In this document: positions 1 to 9,004 of the stretch, one piece after another
Position numbering within the stretch: position 1 is the first letter of the stretch
Layout: each line of letters begins with the position of its first letter
NCBI RefSeq assembly: GCF_019331735.1
Contig: NZ_JAHBBH010000018.1
Location: forward strand, 1 to 64,000
Origin: Bifidobacterium miconis
GTDB lineage: Bacteria > Actinomycetota > Actinomycetes > Actinomycetales > Bifidobacteriaceae
DNA length: 64,000 nt
Reading direction: 5' to 3'
Made by a program: the position numbers and the translations under genes
Notes under the pieces: generated by a model
Seen by the model: only the letters and a program-made list of their open reading frames with translations
Told to the model about the DNA's origin: nothing
The model's database searches: none

Positions 1-1562
1 TGCCCGCCGTCGGCCGCCGCGGCGTCGCGCGAACCGGCCGCCGCGCGATCGGCCGAGGACATCACGCCGAGCAGCGCATACACGGGACGTCGCAGCAGCA
101 CGCCGACGATCACCGCGGCCGAACCGGCGACGATCGCCTTGCCGTACGACGCGAGGATCCGGCGTCCGTCGAGACGCCCCTCGAACCGCCGTCGCAGCGA
201 CGGAATCAGGAACGGGAACGCGAGCAGGTGACCGACCGCGGAACCGACGCCGACGATCGCGACCCACATCGTCGGCGACGTCATCGCCGCGCCTCCCAGC
301 ACGAGCACGACGAACATCGCGTTGAACAGCAGCATGAACAGGAACGGCGTGCGGCCGTCCTCGAACGCGTAGAACGTGCGCTGGATGATCAGGTACGCGC
401 TGGAAACGGGCAGGCCGAGGCCGAGCATCGTCAGCGGCGTGGCGATGAGCATCGCCTCCTTGACGCTCACTGACGGCAGCAGCGCGAGGATGATCGGCAC
501 CGGCATGACGATGAACGCGACCGTGAAGAACACCATGAGCACGCCCACGCTGCGCAGCGACTGGCTGAGCGCGTCGCGCGCGTCCGGAATGTCATGGTCG
601 GCGATCGCGCGCGATATCTTCGGGAACAGGGCCGTCGCCACGGAGACGGCGATGAGCGAGTACGGCAGCATGTACAGCGTGAACGCGTTCTGGTACGTGG
701 CGTTGCCGGCCACGTCGAGCATGTTCAGGCCCATCGTCGCGTGCGCCTGATCCGGTGCGGACGTGGTGATGTTCGTGGTGATGATGTTGACCAGCTGGTC
801 GAGGATGACGATGCCGACGCTCCAGCCGGCCACCGATCCCATGGACTTGAGCCCGATGCCGGCCACGCCGAACCGCGGGCGGTAGCGGATGCCGCAGCGC
901 GTGAGCGGCAGGAACAGGATCAGTGCCTGGAAGGCGACGCCCAGCGTCCACGTGCCGGCCGTGAGGGCCAGCTTGTTGGCCGTCCAGAATGCGACCGGCT
1001 GCTCGGTGGAACGGCCGAACAACACGATGAACGCGGTGAAGCCCGCGCAGCTGATCAGGTTCGCGCCCACCGAAGACCACGCGTACGTGCCGAAATGGTC
1101 CTTGGCGGCGAGAATCTGGCCGAGCACCGTGTACAGGCCGTAGAAGAAGATCTGCGGCATGCACCACAGCGTGAACGCGTTCGTGAGGGCCATCATCTCG
1201 GGGGTGCCGCGCACGTAGAGCATGGTGAGCAGCGGGGTGGCCGCGGCCATGATCAGCGTGATGCCGCCCAGCATCGCGATCGCCAGCGTGATGAGCTTGT
1301 TGAGCCGCTCCTCGGCGTCCTTCTGCTGCAGCGTGCGCACGATCTGCGGCACGAGCACCGCGTTGAAGATGCCGCCCGAAACGAGCGTGAACACGGCCTG
1401 CGGAATCATCGCGCCGGCCTGATAGGCGTTCGCCGCCATGCCGGTCGTGCCGAGCGCGGCCGCCAGCAGAATCGTGCGGACCTGCCCGGTCACGCGGGAC
1501 GCCGCCGTGCCGGCGGCCATGATCATCGAATTGCGGCCGAGGGAGGAACTGCTGGAACTCAT
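1..1562 (-). CDS. murJ: MurJ-type lipid II flippase, C-terminus beyond edge (left copy)
   Basis: This is an integral membrane protein of the MurJ/MviN (MOP exporter) family, which flips lipid II across the plasma membrane for peptidoglycan synthesis. The first 520 codons are inside the window and the 3' end runs off at base 1. It opens with a Ser-rich stretch then GRNSMIMAAGTAASRVTG, a typical MurJ N-terminus, and continues as many hydrophobic helices with Arg/Lys-rich loops such as QIVRTLQQKDAEERLNK. The start ATG overlaps the stop of the upstream DUF6049 gene (ATGA), so translation is probably coupled. Whether the actinobacterial C-terminal pseudokinase extension is present cannot be seen. 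The part shared with the right arm looks identical. Confidence 0.9.
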   Translation of the reverse strand, partial: MSSSSSSLGRNSMIMAAGTAASRVTGQVRTILLAAALGTTGMAANAYQAGAMIPQAVFTLVSGGIFNAVLVPQIVRTLQQKDAEERLNKLITLAIAMLGGITLIMAAATPLLTMLYVRGTPEMMALTNAFTLWCMPQIFFYGLYTVLGQILAAKDHFGTYAWSSVGANLISCAGFTAFIVLFGRSTEQPVAFWTANKLALTAGTWTLGVAFQALILFLPLTRCGIRYRPRFGVAGIGLKSMGSVAGWSVGIVILDQLVNIITTNITTSAPDQAHATMGLNMLDVAGNATYQNAFTLYMLPYSLIAVSVATALFPKISRAIADHDIPDARDALSQSLRSVGVLMVFFTVAFIVMPVPIILALLPSVSVKEAMLIATPLTMLGLGLPVSSAYLIIQRTFYAFEDGRTPFLFMLLFNAMFVVLVLGGAAMTSPTMWVAIVGVGSAVGHLLAFPFLIPSLRRRFEGRLDGRRILASYGKAIVAGSAAVIVGVLLRRPVYALLGVMSSADRAAAGSRDAAAADGG

Positions 1563-3718
1563 TCGTCGGGATCTTTCTTGCGATGGAACTGACGCCACAG
1601 GCCGAGCAGGCCGAGCACGACGGCGAATCCGATGATCACGAAACCGCTCATGTCGCTGATCTGCAGCACGCTGGTGATCTTCTTGGTCTGCGGCTCTCCG
1701 AACGCCTGCCCGTTGCGGTCTTGCAGCGCGATCGTCGCGTTTGCCGAACCGGACGTGGACACGCGGATCGAGAACGTGATCTGCGCCTCCGCATGCGCCG
1801 GAATCTCGGTTTCGGCGGTGCGCGAGGTGACGATCTCCATCGAATCGGTGATCGACGAGACCTTCACGTGCACCGCGTACGGGAGCGTGTTGCTCAGCGT
1901 GACCGGCATCTTCGCCGTTTCGCTGACCACCGTCAGCGATTCGGACGGGGTGATCGTCACGCCGCCGAGCAGACGGTCGACCAGACGCGCGGCGCCGTCC
2001 GTCATGCGTTTGGCGACGGTCGCGTTGCCGGACATCGCGTGCAGCGCGAGCGTCGACTGCGCGGCGAGCAGCTGGTTGCTCCACGCCGTCGACTTGCCGT
2101 CGGCGACGAGTACGGACGAAATGAACCGGCTGATCTGATCGCGGTCCGCGGCGAGCGTCGACAGCGTGCCCGTCAGCTCGTCCGACTGCGCGTCGGTCAG
2201 CTTCGTCGTCTCGTTCACCATGGCGAGCGCGTCGTCGCCGGACGCGAACGCATCCGCCCGGCTCAGCGTCGCGAGATCGGTCAGGTTCAGCCACGAGGCG
2301 TGCTCGGCCGCGCTCATCAGCGCGTCGACCATCGCGCCGTTCGCGTTCGCGTTCATGCACACCAGCAGGCTGCGCGTCGTGTACGGCTGCTCCATCTGAT
2401 AGAACGCGCTCTGCGCGATGAACCGGGCGATGCGGCCCGCCATGCTGCCCTCGGCGTCGGCGCTCGCGCTCGTCGCCTTGCCCTGCGCGAGCCGGCTGAG
2501 CACGCGCTGCTGCGTGAGCACGGTCACGTCTCCCGCGTCGGTGGGCACGACGATTTTGCCCGTGTGCACGGTCGAATCGTCGCTGTTGTCGAACTCGTGG
2601 TTCGCGATCACGACCGAATAGCCCTGCCGCTTCGCCTGCGTGAGCGAGGCCAGCGACCAGTTCGCCCTGCCCTGCCACGCGACCACGTTCGTGGACGCCT
2701 TCTGGTCGCCCAGCGCCGAACGGTAATCGGCCAGCGCGGCGTCGGCGTTCCATGCGGAGCTCGTCACGCCGGCCGCCTCGTATGCGCCCGCGTTGTCCGA
2801 ACCGTACGCGGACATGTCGAATCCGGACGGCTGCATGATGCCGTTGACCTGCGTGGGCATGTCCATTGCGTCCAGCAGTGTCGGGTCGGCGATGACCTGC
2901 AGCGTGGGATGCTTCGCGAGCAGCTGCTGGTAGACGCGGTCGGTTTTCGCCTCCTCGCCGAGCGTGACGATGGCCGAGCCGGCGTTCGACGAGCCGCTTG
3001 CCAGCGATTCGAACGCGGTGTCGCTGACCTGCCATGCGCCCGATCGCAGCGGCATGGCGATGGTCAGGTTGAGCGCCGGAGCGTCGATGGCGTTCATGCC
3101 GGCCGATGAGCGGGTCAGGAAGCTGTGCGTTTGCGCGAGCGGCCGGTCGCCGCTGACGTAGCTGACGAGGATCGGCTTGGGACCCCACGTCGCGATGCGT
3201 CCGAGCGACTCCTTGCTTGCCGAGACGGTCACGGACGCGGACGCGCCCGGCGTGAGCTCGGGCACGGAAACGCTGCCCAGATCGTCCATCATGGGGATGT
3301 TCGCGTCGCCCTGCGACCATTCCTGCATGTCGGTGCGCGAGTTGAAGATGTAGCCGAGATTCGCGGACAGGTTGAGCGTGCCGGCGTCCAGCGCGTCCTG
3401 CGAACCGTTGGACACGGTGGCTTTGAGCTGGTAGCCGGATGTGGCGGTGACGACCGCGGTGACCGCGTCGATGGCGATCGTGATGCCGGTGCCTTGGTCG
3501 TTGGTGTCCGTGCCGGTGCCGTCGGCGTTCGCGTCGTCGGCCGCATTGGCCGTGCCGGTATTGGTCGTGTCGGTCGTGCTGCCGTCCGTGTCGTCGGCGG
3601 ACGCCGGCGTCGGCCATGCGACGAGCGCCGCGCACATCGCCACGGCGAGCGCCAAGGCCAGCAGTGCGCGCAGTGTCCTGGTGATCCGCGCGGTTGCGCG
3701 CGCTGCAGTGGGGTTCAC
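1559..3718 (-). CDS. DUF6049-type secreted, membrane-anchored protein (left copy)
   Basis: The protein has 719 residues and starts with GTG one base after the Nudix stop. Residues 1 to about 41 form a signal peptide (hydrophobic ALLALALAVAMCAALVAW, then PASA). A Thr/Asp/Gly-rich stretch follows, then a large extracellular part. A single C-terminal membrane helix (GFVIIGFAVVLGLLGLW) ends in a basic RQFHRKKDPDE tail. This architecture and the position between Nudix and murJ match the actinobacterial DUF6049 family. Its function is unknown; the neighbourhood suggests an envelope role. The left arm differs from the right by one residue seen (Val here, Gly there; base 2685). Confidence 0.85.
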   Translation of the reverse strand: MNPTAARATARITRTLRALLALALAVAMCAALVAWPTPASADDTDGSTTDTTNTGTANAADDANADGTGTDTNDQGTGITIAIDAVTAVVTATSGYQLKATVSNGSQDALDAGTLNLSANLGYIFNSRTDMQEWSQGDANIPMMDDLGSVSVPELTPGASASVTVSASKESLGRIATWGPKPILVSYVSGDRPLAQTHSFLTRSSAGMNAIDAPALNLTIAMPLRSGAWQVSDTAFESLASGSSNAGSAIVTLGEEAKTDRVYQQLLAKHPTLQVIADPTLLDAMDMPTQVNGIMQPSGFDMSAYGSDNAGAYEAAGVTSSAWNADAALADYRSALGDQKASTNVVAWQGRANWSLASLTQAKRQGYSVVIANHEFDNSDDSTVHTGKIVVPTDAGDVTVLTQQRVLSRLAQGKATSASADAEGSMAGRIARFIAQSAFYQMEQPYTTRSLLVCMNANANGAMVDALMSAAEHASWLNLTDLATLSRADAFASGDDALAMVNETTKLTDAQSDELTGTLSTLAADRDQISRFISSVLVADGKSTAWSNQLLAAQSTLALHAMSGNATVAKRMTDGAARLVDRLLGGVTITPSESLTVVSETAKMPVTLSNTLPYAVHVKVSSITDSMEIVTSRTAETEIPAHAEAQITFSIRVSTSGSANATIALQDRNGQAFGEPQTKKITSVLQISDMSGFVIIGFAVVLGLLGLWRQFHRKKDPDE

Positions 3719-3719
3719 G

Positions 3720-4496
3720 TCAAGCCTGCCTGTTCAGTTTCTTGGCATACAGCCATGCGATCTTGCGTTCATTAGGATAGCTGAGCACGCCGTCCAAATC
3801 CTCGAAGTCCACCCAGATCGCATCCTCGGCCTCATGGTCCGGGTCGCCGTCGACGCTGAGCTCGCCGCCCACCTGACGCAGCGCGAAATGATGGACGAGC
3901 TTGTGCACGCGCTGGCTCGTGCCCGTGAACCAGTAGTCGATGGTCGCGATCGAATCGACCACCTCGCCCAGAATGCCGGTTTCCTCGTGCACTTCGCGCA
4001 CGGCGGTCTGCTGCGGCGTCTCGCCCTTTTCGATGTGGCCCTTCGGCAGGGGCCATTCGGGATGCGCGCTGCGGGACGTGCGAGGGATGATCGGCACGCG
4101 GGCGTGGCGGTCGAACGCGTGGCCGCCGGCGGAAGGCTCGCGGACGACGGGCAGGTCCTGCGCGTCGAGCGAGGCGAACGTGGTCGGGCCGTCCAGCGCG
4201 CGGCGCGGCGGCATGTTCGCGGGGGAAGGGCGTCGCGGATGCGGCGGCTCCGCGACGGCCGGCTGCTGCTCGGCCGGGGTGATCGTGCGGATTTCGACAT
4301 GCTCGACGCGTTCGACCTGTTCGATCTGCGTCGCGGTGGATTCGGATCCGCGCCCGGAAGCCTGCTCTGCCTTGTGCACGGAAACCTGCGCGGACGACTC
4401 CGACGTGTACATCAATTCGTCCGGCGCCAGCGGATTTTGGGTATGACGACGCGACGCATGGTCGAGCATGCGTGCGAGGTCCGCTGGCGTAATCAT
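3720..4496 (-). CDS. Nudix hydrolase with long N-terminal extension (left copy, altered)
   Basis: The left copy encodes 258 residues. The Nudix box itself (GHIEKGET...REVHEETGIL) is intact. A cluster of substitutions at about 4040-4135 changes the strand-forming segment before it: the right arm reads SAGGLLFDRHGRLAFIARHS and EWCLPKGH, while this arm reads SAGGHAFDRHARVPIIPRTS and EWPLPKGH. The right version fits the Nudix fold better, so this copy is probably corrupted sequence rather than a diverged allele. The start was chosen at 4496 because an AAGGTGG ribosome-binding site lies just upstream. Confidence 0.8.
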   Translation of the reverse strand: MITPADLARMLDHASRRHTQNPLAPDELMYTSESSAQVSVHKAEQASGRGSESTATQIEQVERVEHVEIRTITPAEQQPAVAEPPHPRRPSPANMPPRRALDGPTTFASLDAQDLPVVREPSAGGHAFDRHARVPIIPRTSRSAHPEWPLPKGHIEKGETPQQTAVREVHEETGILGEVVDSIATIDYWFTGTSQRVHKLVHHFALRQVGGELSVDGDPDHEAEDAIWVDFEDLDGVLSYPNERKIAWLYAKKLNRQA

Positions 4497-4584
4497 GGTA
4501 ACCACCTTACTCATACTTTGCGCTGGTGGGGTAACGCTATGCTGATAAGAGCAAAAGTTTCCTTGAGACCTGAAGAGGGTGAGC

Positions 4585-5997
4585 GTGAATTTCGAAGTCT
4601 GGCCGGAGGCCATTGAGCTGGGTCGTTTGTTCGCCGAACAGGGGTACGAGCTGGCGTTGGTGGGAGGTCCGGTGCGCGACCTGCTGCTGCACCGCAAGTC
4701 GCATGACCTTGATTTCTGCTCGTCGGCGCGGCCCGAGCAGTTCGAGCCGATCCTGCGCAAGTGGGGGCGCGACGGCTTCTGGGACATGGGCCGCAAGTTC
4801 GGCACGCTCGGCGCGATGCGCCGGCGCGAGGACGGCACCGAAGTCAAGGTCGAGATCACCACATACCGGTCGGATGTCTACGATCCGGACTCGCGCAAGC
4901 CGGAAGTCAGCTACGGCGACACGTTGGAGGGCGATCTGTCCCGCCGCGACTTCCCCGTCAATGCGATGGCGCTGCGCGTACCGCAGCTCGAATTCGTCGA
5001 CCCGTTCGGCGGCGCGAACGACCTCGCCAAGGGCGTGCTGCGCACGCCGGTCGACCCGCGGCAGTCGTTCGACGAAGATCCGCTGCGCATGATGCGCGCC
5101 GTGCGCTTCGTCGCCCAGCTCGGCTTCTCGATCGAGCCGGAGACGGCCGCGGCGATCACCGACATGGTCGATCGCATCGAGATCGTCTCCGCCGAACGCG
5201 TGCGCGACGAACTCGTCAAGATGCTGCTGTCCGACCGTCCGCGCGCCGGCATCGAAGCGCTCGTCGACTCCGGCCTCGCGGACATCGTGTTCCCGGAAAT
5301 CCCCGCGCTGCAGCTGGAAATCGACGAGCATCACCGTCACAAGGACGTCTTCGAGCACACGATGATCGTGCTCGACCGCGCGGTCGCGCTGGAAACCGAC
5401 GACGACGGCCCCGTGCCGCGTCCGGACCTGACGCTGCGCCTCGCCGCGCTCATGCACGACATCGGCAAGCCGAAGACGCGCAAGTTCGAGCCGGGCGGCA
5501 AGGTCAGCTTCCACCACCACGACGCAGTCGGCGCGAAGATGACGCGCAAGCGGCTCAAGGCGCTGCACTTCGACCACCACATCATCGACGACGTGAGCGA
5601 GCTTGTGAACCTGCACCTGCGCTTCCACGGCTACGTGGACGAGCCGTGGACCGACTCGGCCGTGCGCCGGTACGTCAAGGACGCGGGGCCTCTGTACGAG
5701 CGGCTCAACCGGCTCACGCGCGCCGACGCGACCACGCAGAACAAGCGCAAGGCGATGGTGTTCTCATCCGCGATGGACGAGATGGAAGACCGCGTGCGCG
5801 AGCTCAAGAAGAAGGAGGACTTCGACGCGATCCGCCCGGACATCGACGGCAACGAGATCATGTCGCTGCTCGGCCTCGAACCCGGCCCGATGGTCGGCCG
5901 CGCGTACAAGCACATGCTCGAATACCGCCTCGATAACGGCCCCGTCGACCACGACGTCGCCGTCGCCGAGCTTAAGCGCTGGTATGAAGGCCTGTAA
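4585..5997 (+). CDS. CCA tRNA nucleotidyltransferase (left copy, two altered motif residues)
   Basis: This is a class II nucleotidyltransferase (CCA-adding or poly(A)-polymerase-like) with a C-terminal HD domain. The left copy reads RRDFPVNAMAL and SFDEDPLRMM, where the right reads RRDFTVNAMAL and SFDDDPLRMM. The right version matches the family pattern, so Pro at residue 124 and Glu at 164 here are suspect. The GTG at 4585 was preferred to GTG 4579 because AGAGGG (4574-4579) gives a proper Shine-Dalgarno spacing. It is divergent from the Nudix gene, with about 88 bases between the starts, and convergent with the LytR_C gene. Confidence 0.87.
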   Translation: MNFEVWPEAIELGRLFAEQGYELALVGGPVRDLLLHRKSHDLDFCSSARPEQFEPILRKWGRDGFWDMGRKFGTLGAMRRREDGTEVKVEITTYRSDVYDPDSRKPEVSYGDTLEGDLSRRDFPVNAMALRVPQLEFVDPFGGANDLAKGVLRTPVDPRQSFDEDPLRMMRAVRFVAQLGFSIEPETAAAITDMVDRIEIVSAERVRDELVKMLLSDRPRAGIEALVDSGLADIVFPEIPALQLEIDEHHRHKDVFEHTMIVLDRAVALETDDDGPVPRPDLTLRLAALMHDIGKPKTRKFEPGGKVSFHHHDAVGAKMTRKRLKALHFDHHIIDDVSELVNLHLRFHGYVDEPWTDSAVRRYVKDAGPLYERLNRLTRADATTQNKRKAMVFSSAMDEMEDRVRELKKKEDFDAIRPDIDGNEIMSLLGLEPGPMVGRAYKHMLEYRLDNGPVDHDVAVAELKRWYEGL

Positions 5998-6010
5998 CTC
6001 GTAAGTATGC

Positions 6011-6046
6011 GAAATGCCCGCTCCCTGTTCGGGGAGCGGGCATTTC
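6011..6046. terminator. Bidirectional terminator, perfect 15-bp stem (left)
   Basis: Arms 6011-6025 and 6032-6046 pair perfectly (GAAATGCCCGCTCCC) around a 6-base loop. The hairpin sits between convergent genes and has an A/T-rich flank on each side. The right arm's version has three mismatches, so this copy is the intact one. Confidence 0.88.
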
Positions 6047-6062
6047 GTTATCCTGATCCGGC

Positions 6063-6770
6063 TTACTGCTGGGTGGTGGCGGCTGCCTGGGCGGGCTCCA
6101 CGGCGGTGTGTATGACGGACTTGGGCAGGTTGACCATCTTGTCGGCGGCGATGCAGCCGGAGATGCTTTCGATGGTGTCGCCGGTGGCCGGCACCGAATC
6201 CTTGGCGGTCAGATCGTTGAACGTCGCGCCGATCACCACCGTGATCAGCATGTCGCTGCGATCGTCCATGACCATCACCGCATCCGTGAAGTTCGCGTTC
6301 ACCGTGTACGCCTGCGCGATCGCGTTCTTGCCGAAGTAGATGATCGTGCGCTGGACGTCGCTGTTCACGATCGGATTGCCGTCCTTGTCGAGGACTTCCT
6401 TGCCGTCCTTCTGCTTGGTCAGCGTGCCCGCATCCTGCATGACGAATCCGCGGTTTTCCATCGCATCGGTGACCGCGCCGGCCAATCCCAGATGGTCGGT
6501 GCCGTTCACCACCTGCACGGTGATGGTGTTGTTGGCCGGATACTTCGACGCCTTGCCGTCGGAGCCGTTCGGCACGCACGGCGCGGTCACGCCGTAGTTG
6601 GGCTGCACGGCCGCCGTCTTGGCGACGCCGAGACCGAACAGGTGGAAGTAGAACATCAGCGCCACCACCAGCGCCGCGGCCAGCAGCACGATGGTGACGG
6701 AGAACACCTTTACCTGACGCCGGCGCATGTAGACCTTGCGGGCCTGCCGCTCGTCGTATAGCTCACTCAT
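6063..6770 (-). CDS. LytR_C-domain membrane protein (left copy)
   Basis: The protein has 235 residues. A cytoplasmic basic N-terminus (ERQARKVYMRRRQVK) is followed by one membrane helix (about residues 22-46). The extracellular domain begins near residue 75 with TITVQVVNGTDHLGLAGAV, the signature of the LytR_C family (V-x-V-x-NGT-x-x-GLA), often found near LytR-CpsA-Psr cell-wall enzymes. A GGAGGAG ribosome-binding site precedes the ATG. The C-terminal 50 residues here (NDLTAKDSVPATGDTIESISGC...) differ from the right copy in a tight cluster, and this version is probably native because the adjacent terminator is also intact here. The exact function is unknown. Confidence 0.8.
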   Translation of the reverse strand: MSELYDERQARKVYMRRRQVKVFSVTIVLLAAALVVALMFYFHLFGLGVAKTAAVQPNYGVTAPCVPNGSDGKASKYPANNTITVQVVNGTDHLGLAGAVTDAMENRGFVMQDAGTLTKQKDGKEVLDKDGNPIVNSDVQRTIIYFGKNAIAQAYTVNANFTDAVMVMDDRSDMLITVVIGATFNDLTAKDSVPATGDTIESISGCIAADKMVNLPKSVIHTAVEPAQAAATTQQ

Positions 6771-6858
6771 GACCCGCTCCTCCGGTGTGTATGTGGTTCA
6801 GGCGCTTCGATTGTCTCAACCTTAGCTTCATCGTCTGACTCGCCCGTACTGGATTCGA

Positions 6859-7914
6859 CTATCGTCTGATCCGCGGCGCGGCTGGGGCCTGGGCCATGAT
6901 GATGCGGTCGACCGCGTGCGATGCGGTCCATGCGCGGCGCACGTCGGCGGCCGCCTGCTCGTCGGCGACGAACGCGATGACCGACGGTCCCGAGCCGGAC
7001 ACGAACGCCTGCCGCGCGCCGGCCGCGACCGCTTCGCGTATCGCGTCGCCGCTGCGCGGATGCAGCGCGATCGCCGCATGCTGCAAATGATTCTCCTCGC
7101 CGTCGCCGGCTCCCAGCCGATCGAACGCGGCGTACACGGCCGGCGTGCTCAACGCGTCCGCATACGCGCCGATCATCGCCAGTCCGGCGAAACCGCGCGA
7201 CTTCAGCTGCCGTGCGGCAGGCGAATCGGCGGGAATGTCCTCGATCCGCTCGCCGAATCCGGTGCCGCGCGCGTACCCGCCGGTCAGGCAGAACGGCATG
7301 TCCGCGCCGAGTGTGGCCGCGATCTCGCGCAGCCGGGCGATCGGCCAATGCAGGTCCCACAGTTCGTCGAGCGCCAGCAGCGCGCCAGCGGCGTCGGCCG
7401 AACCGCCGCCCAGTCCGGCGGCCACGGGAATGCGCTTCTCGATGTTCAGCGACACGTCCGGTTCGCGGCCGCACGCTTCGGCGAGCGCGAACAGGGCCAG
7501 TACGGCGTGATTGCGCCGCATGTCGCTGCCGGTGCTCGCCAGATCGCCCAAGTGCTCGCCGGCAAGGTCGAGCGAGAAGCCGCTGCCGGGCTCCTTGCTC
7601 GTGACCGTGATCGTGTCGTAGACGCCCACGCCGCAGTAGATCGTATCGAGTTCGTGGCGCCCGCCCCATTCGGCGCGGGGCGCGCCGACGTGCAGGGTCA
7701 GGTTCGTTTTGGCCGGCACGTCGACGCTGACCGTGAGCGGGGGAACGTGCCGCGCGGCGTTCGGCTTGACAGCGGATGCTGCGGATGCAGCGGATGCAGC
7801 GGATGCAGCGGATGCTGCGGATGCAGCGGATGCAGCGGATGCTGCGGACGAGGCGGCGCTCGCCGTGCGGCGACGATCGGCGCGCGGACGGGCCGGAGTG
7901 AGCGTGTCAGTCAT
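6859..7914 (-). CDS. ispE: 4-diphosphocytidyl-2-C-methyl-D-erythritol kinase (left copy)
   Basis: A GHMP-family kinase of the MEP isoprenoid pathway that phosphorylates CDP-ME with ATP in the cytoplasm. The GHMP ATP-binding loop PVAAGLGGGSADAAGA lies at residues 163-178, and the N-terminal substrate motif PAKTNLTLHV at about 67. It has 351 residues ending at TAG 6859-6861. The start ATG overlaps the rsmA stop as ATGACTGA, with GGAGCGG upstream, so it is translationally coupled. Unusual is an N-terminal extension of about 58 residues containing eight Ala-Ser-Ala repeats before the kinase fold. The right copy has lost this stop codon. Confidence 0.9.
   Translation of the reverse strand: MTDTLTPARPRADRRRTASAASSAASAASAASAASAASAASAASAASAVKPNAARHVPPLTVSVDVPAKTNLTLHVGAPRAEWGGRHELDTIYCGVGVYDTITVTSKEPGSGFSLDLAGEHLGDLASTGSDMRRNHAVLALFALAEACGREPDVSLNIEKRIPVAAGLGGGSADAAGALLALDELWDLHWPIARLREIAATLGADMPFCLTGGYARGTGFGERIEDIPADSPAARQLKSRGFAGLAMIGAYADALSTPAVYAAFDRLGAGDGEENHLQHAAIALHPRSGDAIREAVAAGARQAFVSGSGPSVIAFVADEQAAADVRRAWTASHAVDRIIMAQAPAAPRIRR
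7771..7842 (-). repeat. Eight 9-bp tandem repeats inside ispE (left)
   Basis: Eight consecutive units of GCATCCGCT or GCATCCGCA (on the coding strand) encode Ala-Ser-Ala at residues 25-48 of IspE. Unit number is the same in both arms. Such a repeat can change length in frame, three residues at a time. Confidence 0.93.
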
Positions 7915-8869
7915 GGTCCGCTCCGGTGGTTGCGGACGCGGTCGACGCATCGTCGCCATGTTCGGTCGAGCATGCGGCGCCCGCGGCGGCCAGCAGCGAG
8001 ACTTGGGCGTGCGTACGAGTCTCGCCGCGACGGGTAGGGTCGCTGCCGGCGCGTGCGAGCGCCTCCGCCGGCACGGTTTGCTACAATGCGGCGTGCAGCG
8101 TCTTGCGCCGCTGGCCGAACGCCTCGTCGATCAGGCGGAACGTGGCCTCGCGGTCGGCGCCGCCGGCCAGCGCGGCCTGCTCGTCGGGCGTGTGCCGATC
8201 GAAGCGCACGAGCGCGGAATCGACGTTCGGGGCCGGCCAAAACACGTTGCGGCCGATGTTGCCCACGCGGCGTGCCTTGCCGTACCATGCGAGCTTCACG
8301 CTCGGCGTGCCGTAGATCTTGTTGCCGGGTTCGGCGGCGAGCCGGTCGGCAGCCACCTTCTGCACCATCCCGGTGACCGAATCGAGGTTCGCGAAGCGTT
8401 CAAGCAGCGTCAGGATGATCGGCGTGGCCACGTTGTACGGCAGGTTGGCGACCAGCGTGAACGCCGCGTCGCCGTTGAAGTCGGGGACGTTGTCGGGAGT
8501 CACGGTGAGCGCGTCGCGGTTGACGACGCGGAACCGGTCGACCGCGTCCGGCATGAATTCTCCGATCGTGCGCGGCAGCCGTTCGGCGACCGGCGGATCG
8601 ATCTCGATCGCGGTCATCGCCGCGCCCGTTTCGAGAATCGCGAGCGTGAGCGAACCGAGGCCGGGACCGACCTCCATGACGTGCGTGTCGGCCGTCACGT
8701 CGGCCTCGCGCACGATGCGGCGCACGGTGCCCGGGTCGATCACGAAATTCTGTCCGAACTTCTTGGTCGGGCTGATGCCCGCGTCGGCCGCGATGCGGCG
8801 GATATCGGCCGCGCCCAGCAGGCGTCCCTGCGGTTCCTGCGCCGCCGTCTGCTCCTGTTCTTCGCTCAT
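7907..8869 (-). pseudogene. rsmA: 16S rRNA dimethyladenosine transferase, stop at codon 263 (left copy)
   Basis: RsmA/KsgA dimethylates the two adenines near the 3' end of 16S rRNA. Motif I EVGPGLGSLT (residues 66-75), Glu89 and motif IV NLPY (142-145) are present. In this arm a TAG at 8081-8083 replaces codon 263, and downstream residues (ETRTHAQVSLLAAAG) depart from the family-like right version (ETLTIADFARLAAAC). A second damaged patch near 8340-8400 reads VTGMVQKVAADRL where the right reads SFLVMVQKEVADRL. Between these patches this arm is the better one (VKLAWYGKARR, NVFWPAPNVDSALV). The start ATG at 8869 follows GAGAGG. Confidence 0.88.
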
Positions 8870-9004
8870 GTTCACCTCTCGTTGCTGCGGTTGCCCGATT
8901 GCGCGCCCGGCCGCATGCTCAGCCGCGCGCCCGGCCGCTGCAGGGCCGGTGTTCGGGGTCGTGTCCTGCCTGCCATTGTCTCTCATGCGGGGGCGACGAC
9001 GCGA

